A stretch of 6,461 nucleotides of DNA, taken from the NCBI GenBank assembly GCA_041477815.1, contig JBGOUV010000387.1:1-6461 (forward strand). The letters run 5' to 3'. The translations under genes and the position numbers were made by a program. The stretch comes from JBGOUV01 sp041477815 (lineage in GTDB: Bacteria; Acidobacteriota; Terriglobia; Bryobacterales; JACQDG01). The notes under the pieces were generated by a model. The model was not told where the DNA came from. It saw only the letters and a program-made list of their open reading frames with translations, and did not search any database. This document shows positions 1 through 5,201 of the stretch, piece by piece (the stretch's first letter is position 1; the number at the start of each line of letters is the position of its first letter).

Positions 1-581
1 GCCAATACCACCGCGCACGTCGGGCATGTCTGGCTCAGTCGAAAGCCCGGCGCTTACGTGCGCCCAGCGGATGTCAGTGACTTCCGCAAGCAACTGTTCA
101 CCTGCATCGAGAGATGCGATTCCGACAACAGCCTTTGGGATAGTCCAGCCGGACACTCCGTCGCGCCATTCGAGCTTGCCCCTTATCCGGCGCTTGCGAA
201 GTACTTGAATGGCCTGCGGCTGCATCGCAGGAATCCTAACGAAGGCTGGCCCGACGGCGTCGATTGGATTTGCTTTCCCCATCGCGGCGGGTGCTACTCG
301 GCGGACACAATGCTGCAGCCTCTTCTGCAGTTGGTGGATAAGAAGCGGCGCCACTACGGGCGAGGCGGTTCGGAATACCACCATCTCAGTCTGGTCGTGT
401 TTTACAATCGCGCGGTGTTGTACAACAGTCCCGTTGAAACATTGGATTCAAATTCGAGGACGCCGCGCGAATGGCAGGCGATCTAATCAGCGGAGATCCA
501 GGACCATTCGATAGCGCCTTCGTCTTTGACGCCACAGCACCGAAGCAGCTTCTCCGAATCCACATGGGACGCGAAGCATGA
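1..581 (+). pseudogene. Cassette 1 gene, unknown function, frameshifted, 5' end outside window
   Basis: Frame 1 is open from the left edge to a TAA at 484-486, so the GTG at 58 need not be the start. I do not recognise the family. The visible protein is soluble-looking, with features such as HVWL near the edge, GWPDGVDW (codons at about 241-264) and a beta-rich SLVVFYNRAVLYNSPVETLD stretch ending at 447. Near 448 the coding signal moves to frame 3: adding one base after GAT gives ETLD-FKFEDAARMAGDLIS, then GDPGPFDSAFVFDATAPK, ending in TGA at 579-581, two bases before the attC R'' box. The frame-1 tail (SNSRTPREWQAI) looks like out-of-frame sequence. I infer one lost base, either a real mutation or a sequencing error. 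The restored protein would have about 193 visible residues. Confidence 0.65.
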
Positions 582-583
582 CG

Positions 584-669
584 GCCTAACATCGGGCTTG
601 GAGCCGTCGCGCCTGTCGTCCTGTGCGATCATGTCACCGCGGCGCGCGGCTCAGGCCGAGCCGTTAGGC
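584..669 (+). other. attC site 1 (cassette 1)
   Basis: The R'' box GCCTAAC (584-590) is exactly complementary to the R' box GTTAGGC (663-669). The inner arms also pair with bulges: GGGCTTGGAGCCGTCGCGCC on the left against the complement of GGCGCGCGGCTCAGGCCGAGCC on the right. The total is 86 bp with a variable centre, normal for an attC. It begins two bases after the restored stop of the cassette 1 gene. Confidence 0.88.
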
Positions 670-696
670 AGCCCGGATCAGTCGCCTTATGAGTGA

Positions 697-977
697 GTGT
701 TCTACTACGTGTTCAAGCTTCAGTGTCGTGATTCTGTTGCTCCTCTTGACCGCCTGTTCATCAACGAGGAGCAGGATGTTGCCGAGCAGGTCCAGAACCT
801 CCTCCGGGCGAACATCTGGACACCGGGGAAGTCTTTCTTTCCTCCGACCAGTGGCAAGTCTTGGCTGGCGAAATCTGGCTCGACCGTATCAGGAACGGGA
901 CCGAAACCCGTCCAATTTCCGCTACTCGGCGCGATCCTAAAGGTTTAGAGGGGGTCTGTCGATACCATCAAAGGTGA
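697..977 (+). pseudogene. Cassette 2 first gene, unknown small protein, probable frameshift
   Basis: From the GTG at 697, frame 1 gives a plausible protein start (VFYYVFKLQC, then LFINEEQDVAEQVQNLLRAN, IWTPG). After the four-G run at 825-828 the protein-like signal moves to frame 3: EVFLSSDQWQVLAGEIWLD, then RIRNGTETRPISATRRDPKG, ending in TGA at 975-977. Frame 1 itself runs on to a TAG at 946-948 with an unconvincing tail. One extra G would join the halves into about 93 residues. An ATG lies at 689, but its frame differs, so the true start is uncertain. The restored stop overlaps a GTG (974-976) and sits 5 bases before the ATG of the Sel1 gene, suggesting translational coupling inside a two-gene cassette. 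I do not recognise the family. Confidence 0.5.
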
Positions 978-982
978 CATAT

Positions 983-1711
983 ATGCGATCTCCCCTACCC
1001 GGCGCGCTCATAATCTGGCTTGCACTCCCGATTCCGGGCGTGCTTGCCGAACCCGTGACTGGAGTGTGGTGGAGGGACTGCGAATTCGACAGCCGGTATG
1101 ATATTGCATATGACAATGAGCGCACGTACGGACGCGCTAGCCCGATAGGAGGCTGGAACCTTCCTGAAGTAACCAAGTTTGCCCAAAGAGGGGACGCCTG
1201 CATGCAGTATATTCTGGGCCAATTGCTCGAACACTTGCGCGTAAGGAACGTTCGGCCCGTCGACCTCCCAATTGATTGGAATGAGGCGGCAAAGTGGTAC
1301 CGACTAGCCGCAGACCAAGGCCACGGGGATGCACAATCGTCGCTCGCTGGACACCATTTTATGGGCACGGGTGCACGGCAGGATTACGTTGAAGCCGTCA
1401 AATGGTCCAGGAAGACTGCCGATCAAGGCTTGTCGTGCGCTCAGCTTCAACTGGGGGAGATGTACCGAGATGCGCAAGGGGCTCCCAGGGATACGGTACG
1501 GGCGCACATGTGGATGAACCTGGCTGCAACGGACCAATTGGGCTTTGACTTTGGGAGGGGATACTGCGTTGAAGCAGCCCGAACCGAGCGTCAGGACCTT
1601 GCGACTAAGATGACGCCGGCCCAGATCACAGAGGCCCAACGCCTAGCACGCGACTGGAAGCCAAAGATCTCGCAGGATCCCGTGGGACACAGGACGTACA
1701 AAGAGCGCTGA
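983..1711 (+). CDS. Exported Sel1-repeat (SLR/TPR-like) protein
   Basis: This is a 242-residue protein from the ATG at 983, chosen because AAAGGTG (971-977) stands 5-6 bases upstream and because it places a clean signal peptide at the N-terminus. A GTG at 974 in the same frame would add three residues. Residues 1-22 (MRSPLPGALI, then a hydrophobic core ending in VLA before EP) look like a Sec signal peptide, so the protein is probably periplasmic. Sel1-type helical repeats follow at roughly 66-112 (with an insertion; core NEAAKWYRLAADQGHGDAQ), 113-148 (VEAVKWSRKTADQGLSCAQ) and 149-184 (DTVRAHMWMNLAAT). The end (MTPAQITEAQRLARDWKP, 210-227) is typical of the family. Sel1 repeats generally serve as protein-binding scaffolds; the partner cannot be seen. 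The gene is intact and is the second gene of cassette 2. Confidence 0.9.
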   Translation: MRSPLPGALIIWLALPIPGVLAEPVTGVWWRDCEFDSRYDIAYDNERTYGRASPIGGWNLPEVTKFAQRGDACMQYILGQLLEHLRVRNVRPVDLPIDWNEAAKWYRLAADQGHGDAQSSLAGHHFMGTGARQDYVEAVKWSRKTADQGLSCAQLQLGEMYRDAQGAPRDTVRAHMWMNLAATDQLGFDFGRGYCVEAARTERQDLATKMTPAQITEAQRLARDWKPKISQDPVGHRTYKER

Positions 1712-1843
1712 CGCTACGGAACGAGGAGCCCCGCCTATTACTCTTTCTCGGCAGCAGACGAGACACACACAGGCAGCGTCGCAATGAATTTGATCGGTTG
1801 GTTGGCTTCGGGCGGCGCACCGACCGCCAATTCAAGACCCTCG
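1712..1843 (+). other. Cassette 2 tail with no convincing gene
   Basis: These 132 bases lie between the Sel1 stop codon and attC site 2. The only plus-strand ORF is a 21-codon ATG ORF (1784-1849) whose stop falls in the attC R'' box. It has no clear Shine-Dalgarno sequence and nothing protein-like. I see no stem-loop with a T run that would mark a terminator. Confidence 0.5.
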
Positions 1844-1910
1844 GCCTAACGAAGGCGTTGCACCGGGCGCGCCACAAAGCGGCGCGCCGGTGAACGCTGG
1901 TACGTTAGGC
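1844..1910 (+). other. attC site 2 (cassette 2)
   Basis: This is the clearest attC in the window, 67 bp long. R'' GCCTAAC (1844-1850) pairs exactly with R' GTTAGGC (1904-1910). Inside, GGCGTTGCACCGGGCGCGCC faces GGCGCGCCGGTGAACGC, and the hairpin closes over a short ACAAAGC loop. The unpaired bases between the arms fit the extrahelical bases that orient integrase on the folded bottom strand. Confidence 0.93.
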
Positions 1911-1972
1911 GGACCCGCCGTAAGGCTCATTCGCCCAATGGGAGACCCCGCCGTTAGCGGTAGAATGGGTGG

Positions 1973-2296
1973 GTGACCGCCGATGATGCCTTGCTCTTCG
2001 AGGTCCGAACGCCCCTCCGCTTTGAGGTCCGGATCACGCGCGCGCGATAGCAATTGATTGTCACCTGGAAGCACCCTGTCATGGCCGGGCGCGAGGGCGA
2101 AGTGAGGGCTGCCCTGGAGACTCCGGATGAGGTTCGCCGCAGCCGGACGGACGCGTTAGTGTTTCTGTTCTACAAGGCTGTGCAAACGAGGCGTTGGGTG
2201 GGCGCAGTTGCAAAGCGACAGGACGATAGCGGTTTCTTGATCACAGCGTATCCGACGGACGCGATCAAGGAAGGAGTTCGAGTATGGCCGAAGTAA
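1973..2296 (+). pseudogene. DUF4258-like toxin-side gene, interrupted by an in-frame TAG
   Basis: Frame 2 from the GTG at 1973 reads ALLFEVRTPLRFEVRITRAR, hits TAG at 2048-2050, then continues in the same frame as QLIVTWKHPVMAGREGEV, RAALETPDEVRRSRTDALVF, LFYKAVQTRRWVGAVAKR and GFLITAYPTDAIKEG to TAA at 2294-2296. From memory of this family, which commonly pairs with DUF2283 proteins, the region before LIVT is part of the domain and a Trp is usual near the stop, so TGG to TAG is a likely cause. The full-length product would be about 107 residues. A shortened protein might start at TTG 2054 (81 codons including stop) or ATG 2081, so residual expression cannot be excluded. The assignment rests on motif recall rather than a database match. 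Confidence 0.65.
2267..2276 (+). promoter_or_regulatory. Shine-Dalgarno sequence of the DUF2283 gene
   Basis: AAGGAAGGAG lies 7 bases before the ATG at 2284, inside the end of the upstream gene. It fixes the start of the DUF2283 gene and lets it be translated independently of the interrupted gene upstream. Confidence 0.75.
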
Positions 2297-2496
2297 AGGT
2301 GCTGTATGACCGTGAAGGGAATACCCTCACGGTGTGGTTCACGGATGCGCGGCAGGAATTCGTCTGTGAAGAAACTGGCGATGAGGTAGTCTTGATGAAA
2401 GATGCTGCGGGACGCGTGATCGGCTTCGAGAAGCTCAACTTCTCAGTCGCGGAACGCGATTCCTTGCGGTTGGCCTTTGAAACAACACCAGCCTGA
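2284..2496 (+). CDS. DUF2283 family protein, probable antitoxin-side partner
   Basis: This 70-residue protein shows the DUF2283 pattern: KVLYDREGNTLTVWF near the start, then acidic EETGDEVVLMKDAAGRVIGFEKLNF. The fold is a small beta-rich domain. The start at 2284 is supported by a strong Shine-Dalgarno sequence and overlaps the end of the DUF4258-like gene by 13 bases, the usual arrangement of this pair. DUF2283 proteins are often considered the antitoxin or partner of DUF4258-type proteins; this role is inferred from context and is not proven for the family as a whole. The frame is intact although the upstream partner is interrupted. The stop codon is 6 bases before attC site 3. Confidence 0.87.
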   Translation: MAEVKVLYDREGNTLTVWFTDARQEFVCEETGDEVVLMKDAAGRVIGFEKLNFSVAERDSLRLAFETTPA

Positions 2497-2502
2497 GGAG
2501 CC

Positions 2503-2560
2503 GCCTAATAGGGCGCTGCAAGCGACGGCGCAAACGGCGCGCCGCGCCTGGCCGTTAGTC
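2503..2560 (+). other. attC site 3 (cassette 3)
   Basis: R'' GCCTAAT (2503-2509) and R' GTTAGTC (2554-2560) bracket a 58-bp imperfect palindrome. The arm GGGCGCTGCAAGCGACGGCG faces GCGCCGCGCCTGGCC with mismatches. The boxes differ from strict complementarity at two positions, so the site is less perfect than sites 1 and 2. Its left arm closely resembles that of attC site 4 (GGCGCTGCAAG, CGACGGC). Confidence 0.8.
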
Positions 2561-2588
2561 CTCAGATGGAAAGGGCGGTGAAAGAGAC

Positions 2589-2872
2589 ATGGGACCCGTT
2601 CTTCGCTGGCATCCGCAGAAGGCGCGCTCGAACCTGCAAAAGCACGGCCTCACCTTTGAGGAGGCGGCCTCGGTATTTCGAGACACCCTCTCCGTGACCA
2701 TCAGCGACTCGCTACATGCAACGGAAGAAGATCGTTTCGTGACCATTGGGCGGTCCGGCGAAATAGAACGCTGGTCGTGGTACATTCGGAAGTCGGGGAT
2801 ACGATTCGAATCATTAGCGCCAGACTCGCGACCCGGCAGGAACGGAGAAAGTATGAGGAGGGCACGCTCTAG
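2589..2872 (+). pseudogene. brnT: BrnT-type toxin gene, frameshifted
   Basis: The first 61 codons from the ATG at 2589 match BrnT ribonuclease toxins: LRWHPQKARSNLQKHGLTFE, EAASVFRDTLSVTISD, then EEDRFVTIGRSGEIER. BrnT toxins are small RNases that stop translation until bound by the BrnA antitoxin. From about 2771 the rest of the domain is in a different frame: LVVVHSEVGDTIRIISARLA, then TRQERRKYEEGTL and TAG at 2870-2872. One missing base in 2760-2771 explains this; the restored protein would have about 94 residues, the family's normal length. Without the shift correction, the ribosome reads WSWYIRKSGIRFES and runs in frame into the antitoxin ORF. The catalytic C-terminal half is therefore lost unless the shift is a sequencing error or is recoded. 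Confidence 0.82.
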
Positions 2873-3092
2873 GCAGGAACCCGAGGAGATGCTGCCGGAA
2901 TACGACTTTTCCGGTGGCGTTCGCGGGAAATACGCGGGCCGGTTCACAAAGGACACGATCATGGTGGTCCTGGACCCCGACGTCGCTGAAGTTTTCCCCG
3001 ATCCGAAGTCGGTAAACAAAGCTCTGCGGGCGCTAGGCCACATCATCCGCGACCGGGCTGGGAAGACCGGACGCAGCCGTTCGGCAGGCTGA
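2853..3092 (+). CDS. BrnA-like antitoxin, partner of the BrnT gene
   Basis: This 79-residue protein begins at ATG 2853, with GGAG (2844-2847) five bases upstream and a 20-base overlap with the end of the toxin gene, as is usual for these pairs. An alternative in-frame ATG lies at 2889. The core LPEYDFSGGVRGKYAGRF, followed by VVLDPDVAEVFPDPKSVNKA and LRALGHIIR, matches the short antitoxin-type proteins that accompany BrnT, with a ribbon-helix-helix-like C-terminal region that would bind DNA and autoregulate the operon. The reading frame is intact. Because of the upstream frameshift it is now in frame with the toxin start at 2589, giving a continuous 167-codon ORF. The stop codon abuts attC site 4. 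I leave the symbol blank because it is not the classic BrnA sequence. Confidence 0.82.
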   Translation: MRRARSRQEPEEMLPEYDFSGGVRGKYAGRFTKDTIMVVLDPDVAEVFPDPKSVNKALRALGHIIRDRAGKTGRSRSAG

Positions 3093-3096
3093 GGGC

Positions 3097-3154
3097 TTAC
3101 AACTTGGCGCTGCAAGGCGACGGCCAACTGCGGGCCGCGCCAGAATCGTTAGCC
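3097..3154 (+). other. attC site 4 (cassette 4), degenerate, end of array
   Basis: R' GTTAGCC (3148-3154) is canonical. The R'' side is weak: TTACAAC (3097-3103) keeps the essential AAC at the normal distance from the inner arm, while GGCTTAC (3094-3100) is an alternative with one mismatch to the complement of R'. Inside, GGCGCTGCAAGGCGACGGCC pairs imperfectly with GGGCCGCGCC. The left arm resembles that of attC site 3. No further attC follows. Confidence 0.72.
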
Positions 3155-3178
3155 GGAGCGCGTCGCAAGCGGCGACCC

Positions 3179-3978
3179 CTACCTACCCGAAGGCAGGAAG
3201 CGGAAGCCCCCTTTTTTGAGGACCTCAATCGCAGCGGCTAGCTCGCCCGCAGCCACCCCCAGGAAGACGCCTCCGTCCGTGCCGGCGATCGCCGGGACCG
3301 CGTCCCGCTCGCGCGGGCCCAGGCAGACCACACCGAAGCTCCCGGTCCGCGCCGGCGCGGCCCTCTCCCCGGCCCGCGGCCCTCTCCCCGGCCCGCAGCC
3401 CTCTCCCCGGACCGCAGCCCCAGAGCCTTTCGAGCGGCTGCCTTAGCGCCCTCCGCCACCGCCTGCACCTGTTCGTTCGGCGGTAGCTCGGTGAGACGTG
3501 AGGCCGTCGAGGCGGTACCCCTCCCGCCTCCACGGCTGCGATGAGTTCGGTGCAGCCGCTGTGCAGCACTTTGCTCGCGTGCATGAGCCACCTCCGGGAT
3601 ACATTGAGGGCGGTTGCCGCCTGGTGGTGTGATTGCAACAACTTACCGTGGTGCAGATTTGCACCGCGAGCCGGCCGGGCCACTTGCAGCACCTTCGCCA
3701 ACCGCGCCACCACCAGCGCCCGTTGCGATTCGCCCAGGTGCCGCCGCCGGAGATTCAAGCGGAGCGACAGCTCCGGCAGCGCCCCCTCGCCCTCCCGCCG
3801 GACAAACCTCGGCTCGACGCCCGCCTGCCGGCAGGCCCGGCACCGCTCCGGCCGTCCAGGATGCTACCCCGCGTCAACCAGGATCGGCTCGCGCCAACCG
3901 TGCTTACGCGACCCCGGCCAAGAGTGGAAACAGCTCCGCCACCGCATGAAATTCTCGCTCCCTGTTCCCAGACCTCAA
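3179..3978 (-). pseudogene. Relic of a ParB-like (ParB/Srx domain) protein with multiple frameshifts
   Basis: Read on the minus strand, fragments in different frames add up to one recognisable protein. They are EREFHAVAELFPLLAG (about 3960-3913), SRKHGWREPILVDAG ending near 3867, SILDGR in a third frame, then RCRACRQAGVEPRFVRREGE and LSLRLNLRRRHLGESQRALV on to HQAATALNVSRR and ELIAAVEAGG. After a shift near 3510 come STASRLTELPPNEQVQAVAE and GAKAAARKALGLR, and after another, SFGVVCLGPRERDAVPAIAG to LPSGR and TAG at 3179-3181. The ILDGR and CR-x-AG-V-P motifs and the NLRRRHL-SQRA region are typical of ParB-like partitioning or regulatory proteins with a helix-turn-helix. About ten codons seem deleted between LLAG and SRKHG. 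I do not recognise the C-terminal part. The 5' end is unclear; a TTG overlaps the dehydrogenase stop. Confidence 0.75.
3361..3417. repeat. Three tandem copies of a 19-bp unit inside the ParB-like relic
   Basis: The copies are CCCTCTCCCCGGCCCGCGG (3361-3379), CCCTCTCCCCGGCCCGCAG (3380-3398) and CCCTCTCCCCGGACCGCAG (3399-3417), differing at two positions. Nineteen is not a multiple of three. Removing two copies (38 bp) on the minus strand joins ALGLRSGERAA directly to PARTGSFGVVCLGPRERD in one frame, so the repeat expansion accounts for this frameshift of the relic. Confidence 0.92.
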
Positions 3979-4919
3979 GGGCCGGCGACGACGTGGGTAG
4001 GCCGGCCAGCCAGAAAGTTCCAAACATTGTCCACGGACAGTTGCAGGCCGGCCTCCAGAGCCTCGGGGGTCACCCCGGCCGAGTGGGGCGTCAGGACCAC
4101 GTTGTCGAGCTGGGTGAGGGGGTGGCCCGGCGGCAGAGGCTCCGCGTCAAACACGTCCAGACCAGCGCCGGCGATGCGGCGCGAGGCGAGCGCCTCCCGT
4201 AGCGCCGCCTCGTCCACGATCGGTCCGCGAGCGGTGTTGATCAACATCGCCGTGGGCTTCATCAGCCCGAGCTCCCGCGGACCCAGGAACCCGCGGGTCT
4301 GGTCGGAGAGACGCAGGTGCACGCTGACCACGTCGGCGGTCCGGAGCAGCTCGTCGAGCTCCACCAGCTCGAAGCCCAGTGCCGGGTTGGGGTGCATGGT
4401 CCAGGCGATAACCCGCATGCCGATGCCGGCGCCCAGTTCGGCGAAGCGGCGCCCGATGGCCCCCAGGCCGATGATGCCGAGCGTCTTGCCGCACATCTGG
4501 GCGACGAACCCGCGCGGCCACTGGCCCTGCCGGACCTGGGCGTCGATGCGCGGGATCTGGCGGGCCAGCGCCAGCATCAGGGCGAGAGAATGCTCGGCGA
4601 TCGAAGGGGCCGACACGCCGGGGGTGTTGGTTACGGTGACCCCGTGGCCCACGGCGGCGGCAAGATCGATGTTATCGGTGCCCGTGCCCCAGATCGAGAG
4701 CATCCGCATCCGGGGACAGGCCGCGAAGACGTTCGCGGTGAACTTGCAGGAGGAGCGGATGTTGAAAACGATCTCGGCGTCCCGGAGGCGCTCGAGCAGG
4801 CGCTCCTCGGAGCCGGGCAGCGTGTCGTAGTAGTCCACTGCCGCGCGGGCGGTGAGGTTCTGGTAGGCCCGGCTCGGGGCCAGGACCGGAGGATAATCGT
4901 CGGGGATTACGATTTTCAT
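3975..4919 (-). CDS. D-isomer-specific 2-hydroxyacid dehydrogenase
   Basis: This 314-residue NAD(P)-dependent oxidoreductase belongs to the family that interconverts D-2-hydroxyacids and 2-ketoacids, and includes 3-phosphoglycerate, glyoxylate/hydroxypyruvate and D-lactate dehydrogenases. The nucleotide-binding Rossmann motif is GIIGLGAIGRRFA, with glycines 151, 153 and 156. The catalytic Arg231 (NTARGPIVD), Glu260 (DVFDAEPLP) and His279 (LTPHSAG) are all present, and the substrate-side GTGTDNID lies at 78-85. The length fits a single-domain-pair enzyme without the C-terminal ACT domain of long SerA proteins. The substrate cannot be told from the sequence. The ATG at 4919 lies one base after the TAG of the upstream membrane gene and has no obvious Shine-Dalgarno, so translation is probably coupled. 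The protein looks fully functional. Confidence 0.95.
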   Translation of the reverse strand: MKIVIPDDYPPVLAPSRAYQNLTARAAVDYYDTLPGSEERLLERLRDAEIVFNIRSSCKFTANVFAACPRMRMLSIWGTGTDNIDLAAAVGHGVTVTNTPGVSAPSIAEHSLALMLALARQIPRIDAQVRQGQWPRGFVAQMCGKTLGIIGLGAIGRRFAELGAGIGMRVIAWTMHPNPALGFELVELDELLRTADVVSVHLRLSDQTRGFLGPRELGLMKPTAMLINTARGPIVDEAALREALASRRIAGAGLDVFDAEPLPPGHPLTQLDNVVLTPHSAGVTPEALEAGLQLSVDNVWNFLAGRPTHVVAGP

Positions 4920-4920
4920 A

Positions 4921-5199
4921 CTATTTAGGTAGCGCCGGCGGCGACTGTCCCCAAGCCGAGATGATGATCGGGAACGAAACGCCGACGTACAAGCACTTGA
5001 TGGGGTTGTCGTCGTTCCAAGCTACCGCGAACAGGCCACCGAACACAACAAAGACCAAGGATACGATCAAGTATTGCCATGAGAAAGGAAAAATGTTGGG
5101 ATTGACCTGGACCACGATCTTGTAGAGTCTCACGACCTCCGGCGCAGCGGCCCCGACCGCACCCCAAACGAATCGCGACCAGCTCCAGCGCACTCCCAT
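4921..5199 (-). CDS. Small two-helix membrane protein, unknown function
   Basis: This is a 92-residue protein from the ATG at 5199; a TTG at 5304 would extend it but runs through the preceding small ORF in another frame, so I prefer 5199. After an N-terminal stretch with aromatic and basic residues (MGVRWSWSRFVWGAVG), two hydrophobic segments lie at about 43-61 (YLIVSLVFVVFGGLFAVAW) and 66-83 (PIKCLYVGVSFPIIISAW), consistent with membrane helices joined by a short acidic NDDN turn. The C-terminal tail is SPPALPK. The ATG sits two bases after the TGA of the upstream miniprotein (TGATAATG), and the stop is one base before the dehydrogenase start. The base composition is visibly less GC-rich than in the flanking enzyme genes. 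I do not recognise the family. Confidence 0.75.
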   Translation of the reverse strand: MGVRWSWSRFVWGAVGAAAPEVVRLYKIVVQVNPNIFPFSWQYLIVSLVFVVFGGLFAVAWNDDNPIKCLYVGVSFPIIISAWGQSPPALPK

Positions 5200-5201
5200 T
5201 A

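Larger units (their letters stand above)
1..3154 (+). mobile_element. Integron gene-cassette array (CALIN-like), at least four cassettes
   Basis: Four palindromic attC-like sites, all in the same orientation, each lie just downstream of a plus-strand gene or gene pair, which is the layout of integron cassettes. Taking recombination between G and TT of the R' box, the cassettes are: cassette 1 up to 663 (start outside the window), cassette 2 664-1904, cassette 3 1905-2554 and cassette 4 2555-3148. The cargo is typical of sedentary chromosomal arrays: toxin-antitoxin-like pairs, a Sel1-repeat protein and unknown small proteins. No tyrosine integrase or attI site is visible. By the usual polarity an integrase, if there is one, would lie to the left. 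Four attC sites in about 2.6 kb without an integrase also fit the CALIN definition. The array ends at 3154, where opposite-strand chromosomal genes begin. Confidence 0.85.

Noticed and set aside
689..940. An 83-codon ORF whose start looks like a lipoprotein signal (hydrophobic run then LTAC).
   Set aside because: After the first 25 residues it is Ser/Arg-rich with no domain-like pattern, and the two other frames read much more like protein, joined by one lost base.
1784..1849. A 21-codon ORF ending inside the R'' box of attC 2.
   Set aside because: No ribosome binding site and no protein-like composition; too short to support.
1918..1960. A possible extra short attC with GTTAGCG at 1953-1959.
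   Set aside because: The box does not fit GTTRRRY and no matching R'' box or paired inner arms are present upstream.
2555..3127. A 190-codon minus-strand ORF opposite the BrnT/antitoxin cassette.
   Set aside because: No recognisable features, and it covers exactly the well-supported toxin-antitoxin genes on the plus strand.
1..3154. A CRISPR array, because of repeated palindromic elements at intervals.
   Set aside because: The palindromes differ in sequence and length and are spaced by genes of 0.6-1.2 kb, as in integron cassettes.
3162..3216. A possible terminator: stem GTCGC/GCGAC at 3162-3176 and a T run at 3212-3217.
   Set aside because: The stem is about 35 bases away from the T run, and the T run is part of the coding sequence of the relic on the other strand.
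3541..4830. A 429-codon plus-strand ORF, the longest in the window.
   Set aside because: It lies antisense to the dehydrogenase and the ParB-like relic, and its Ser/Arg/Pro-rich product is what GC-rich antisense frames yield. The minus-strand dehydrogenase has all catalytic residues.
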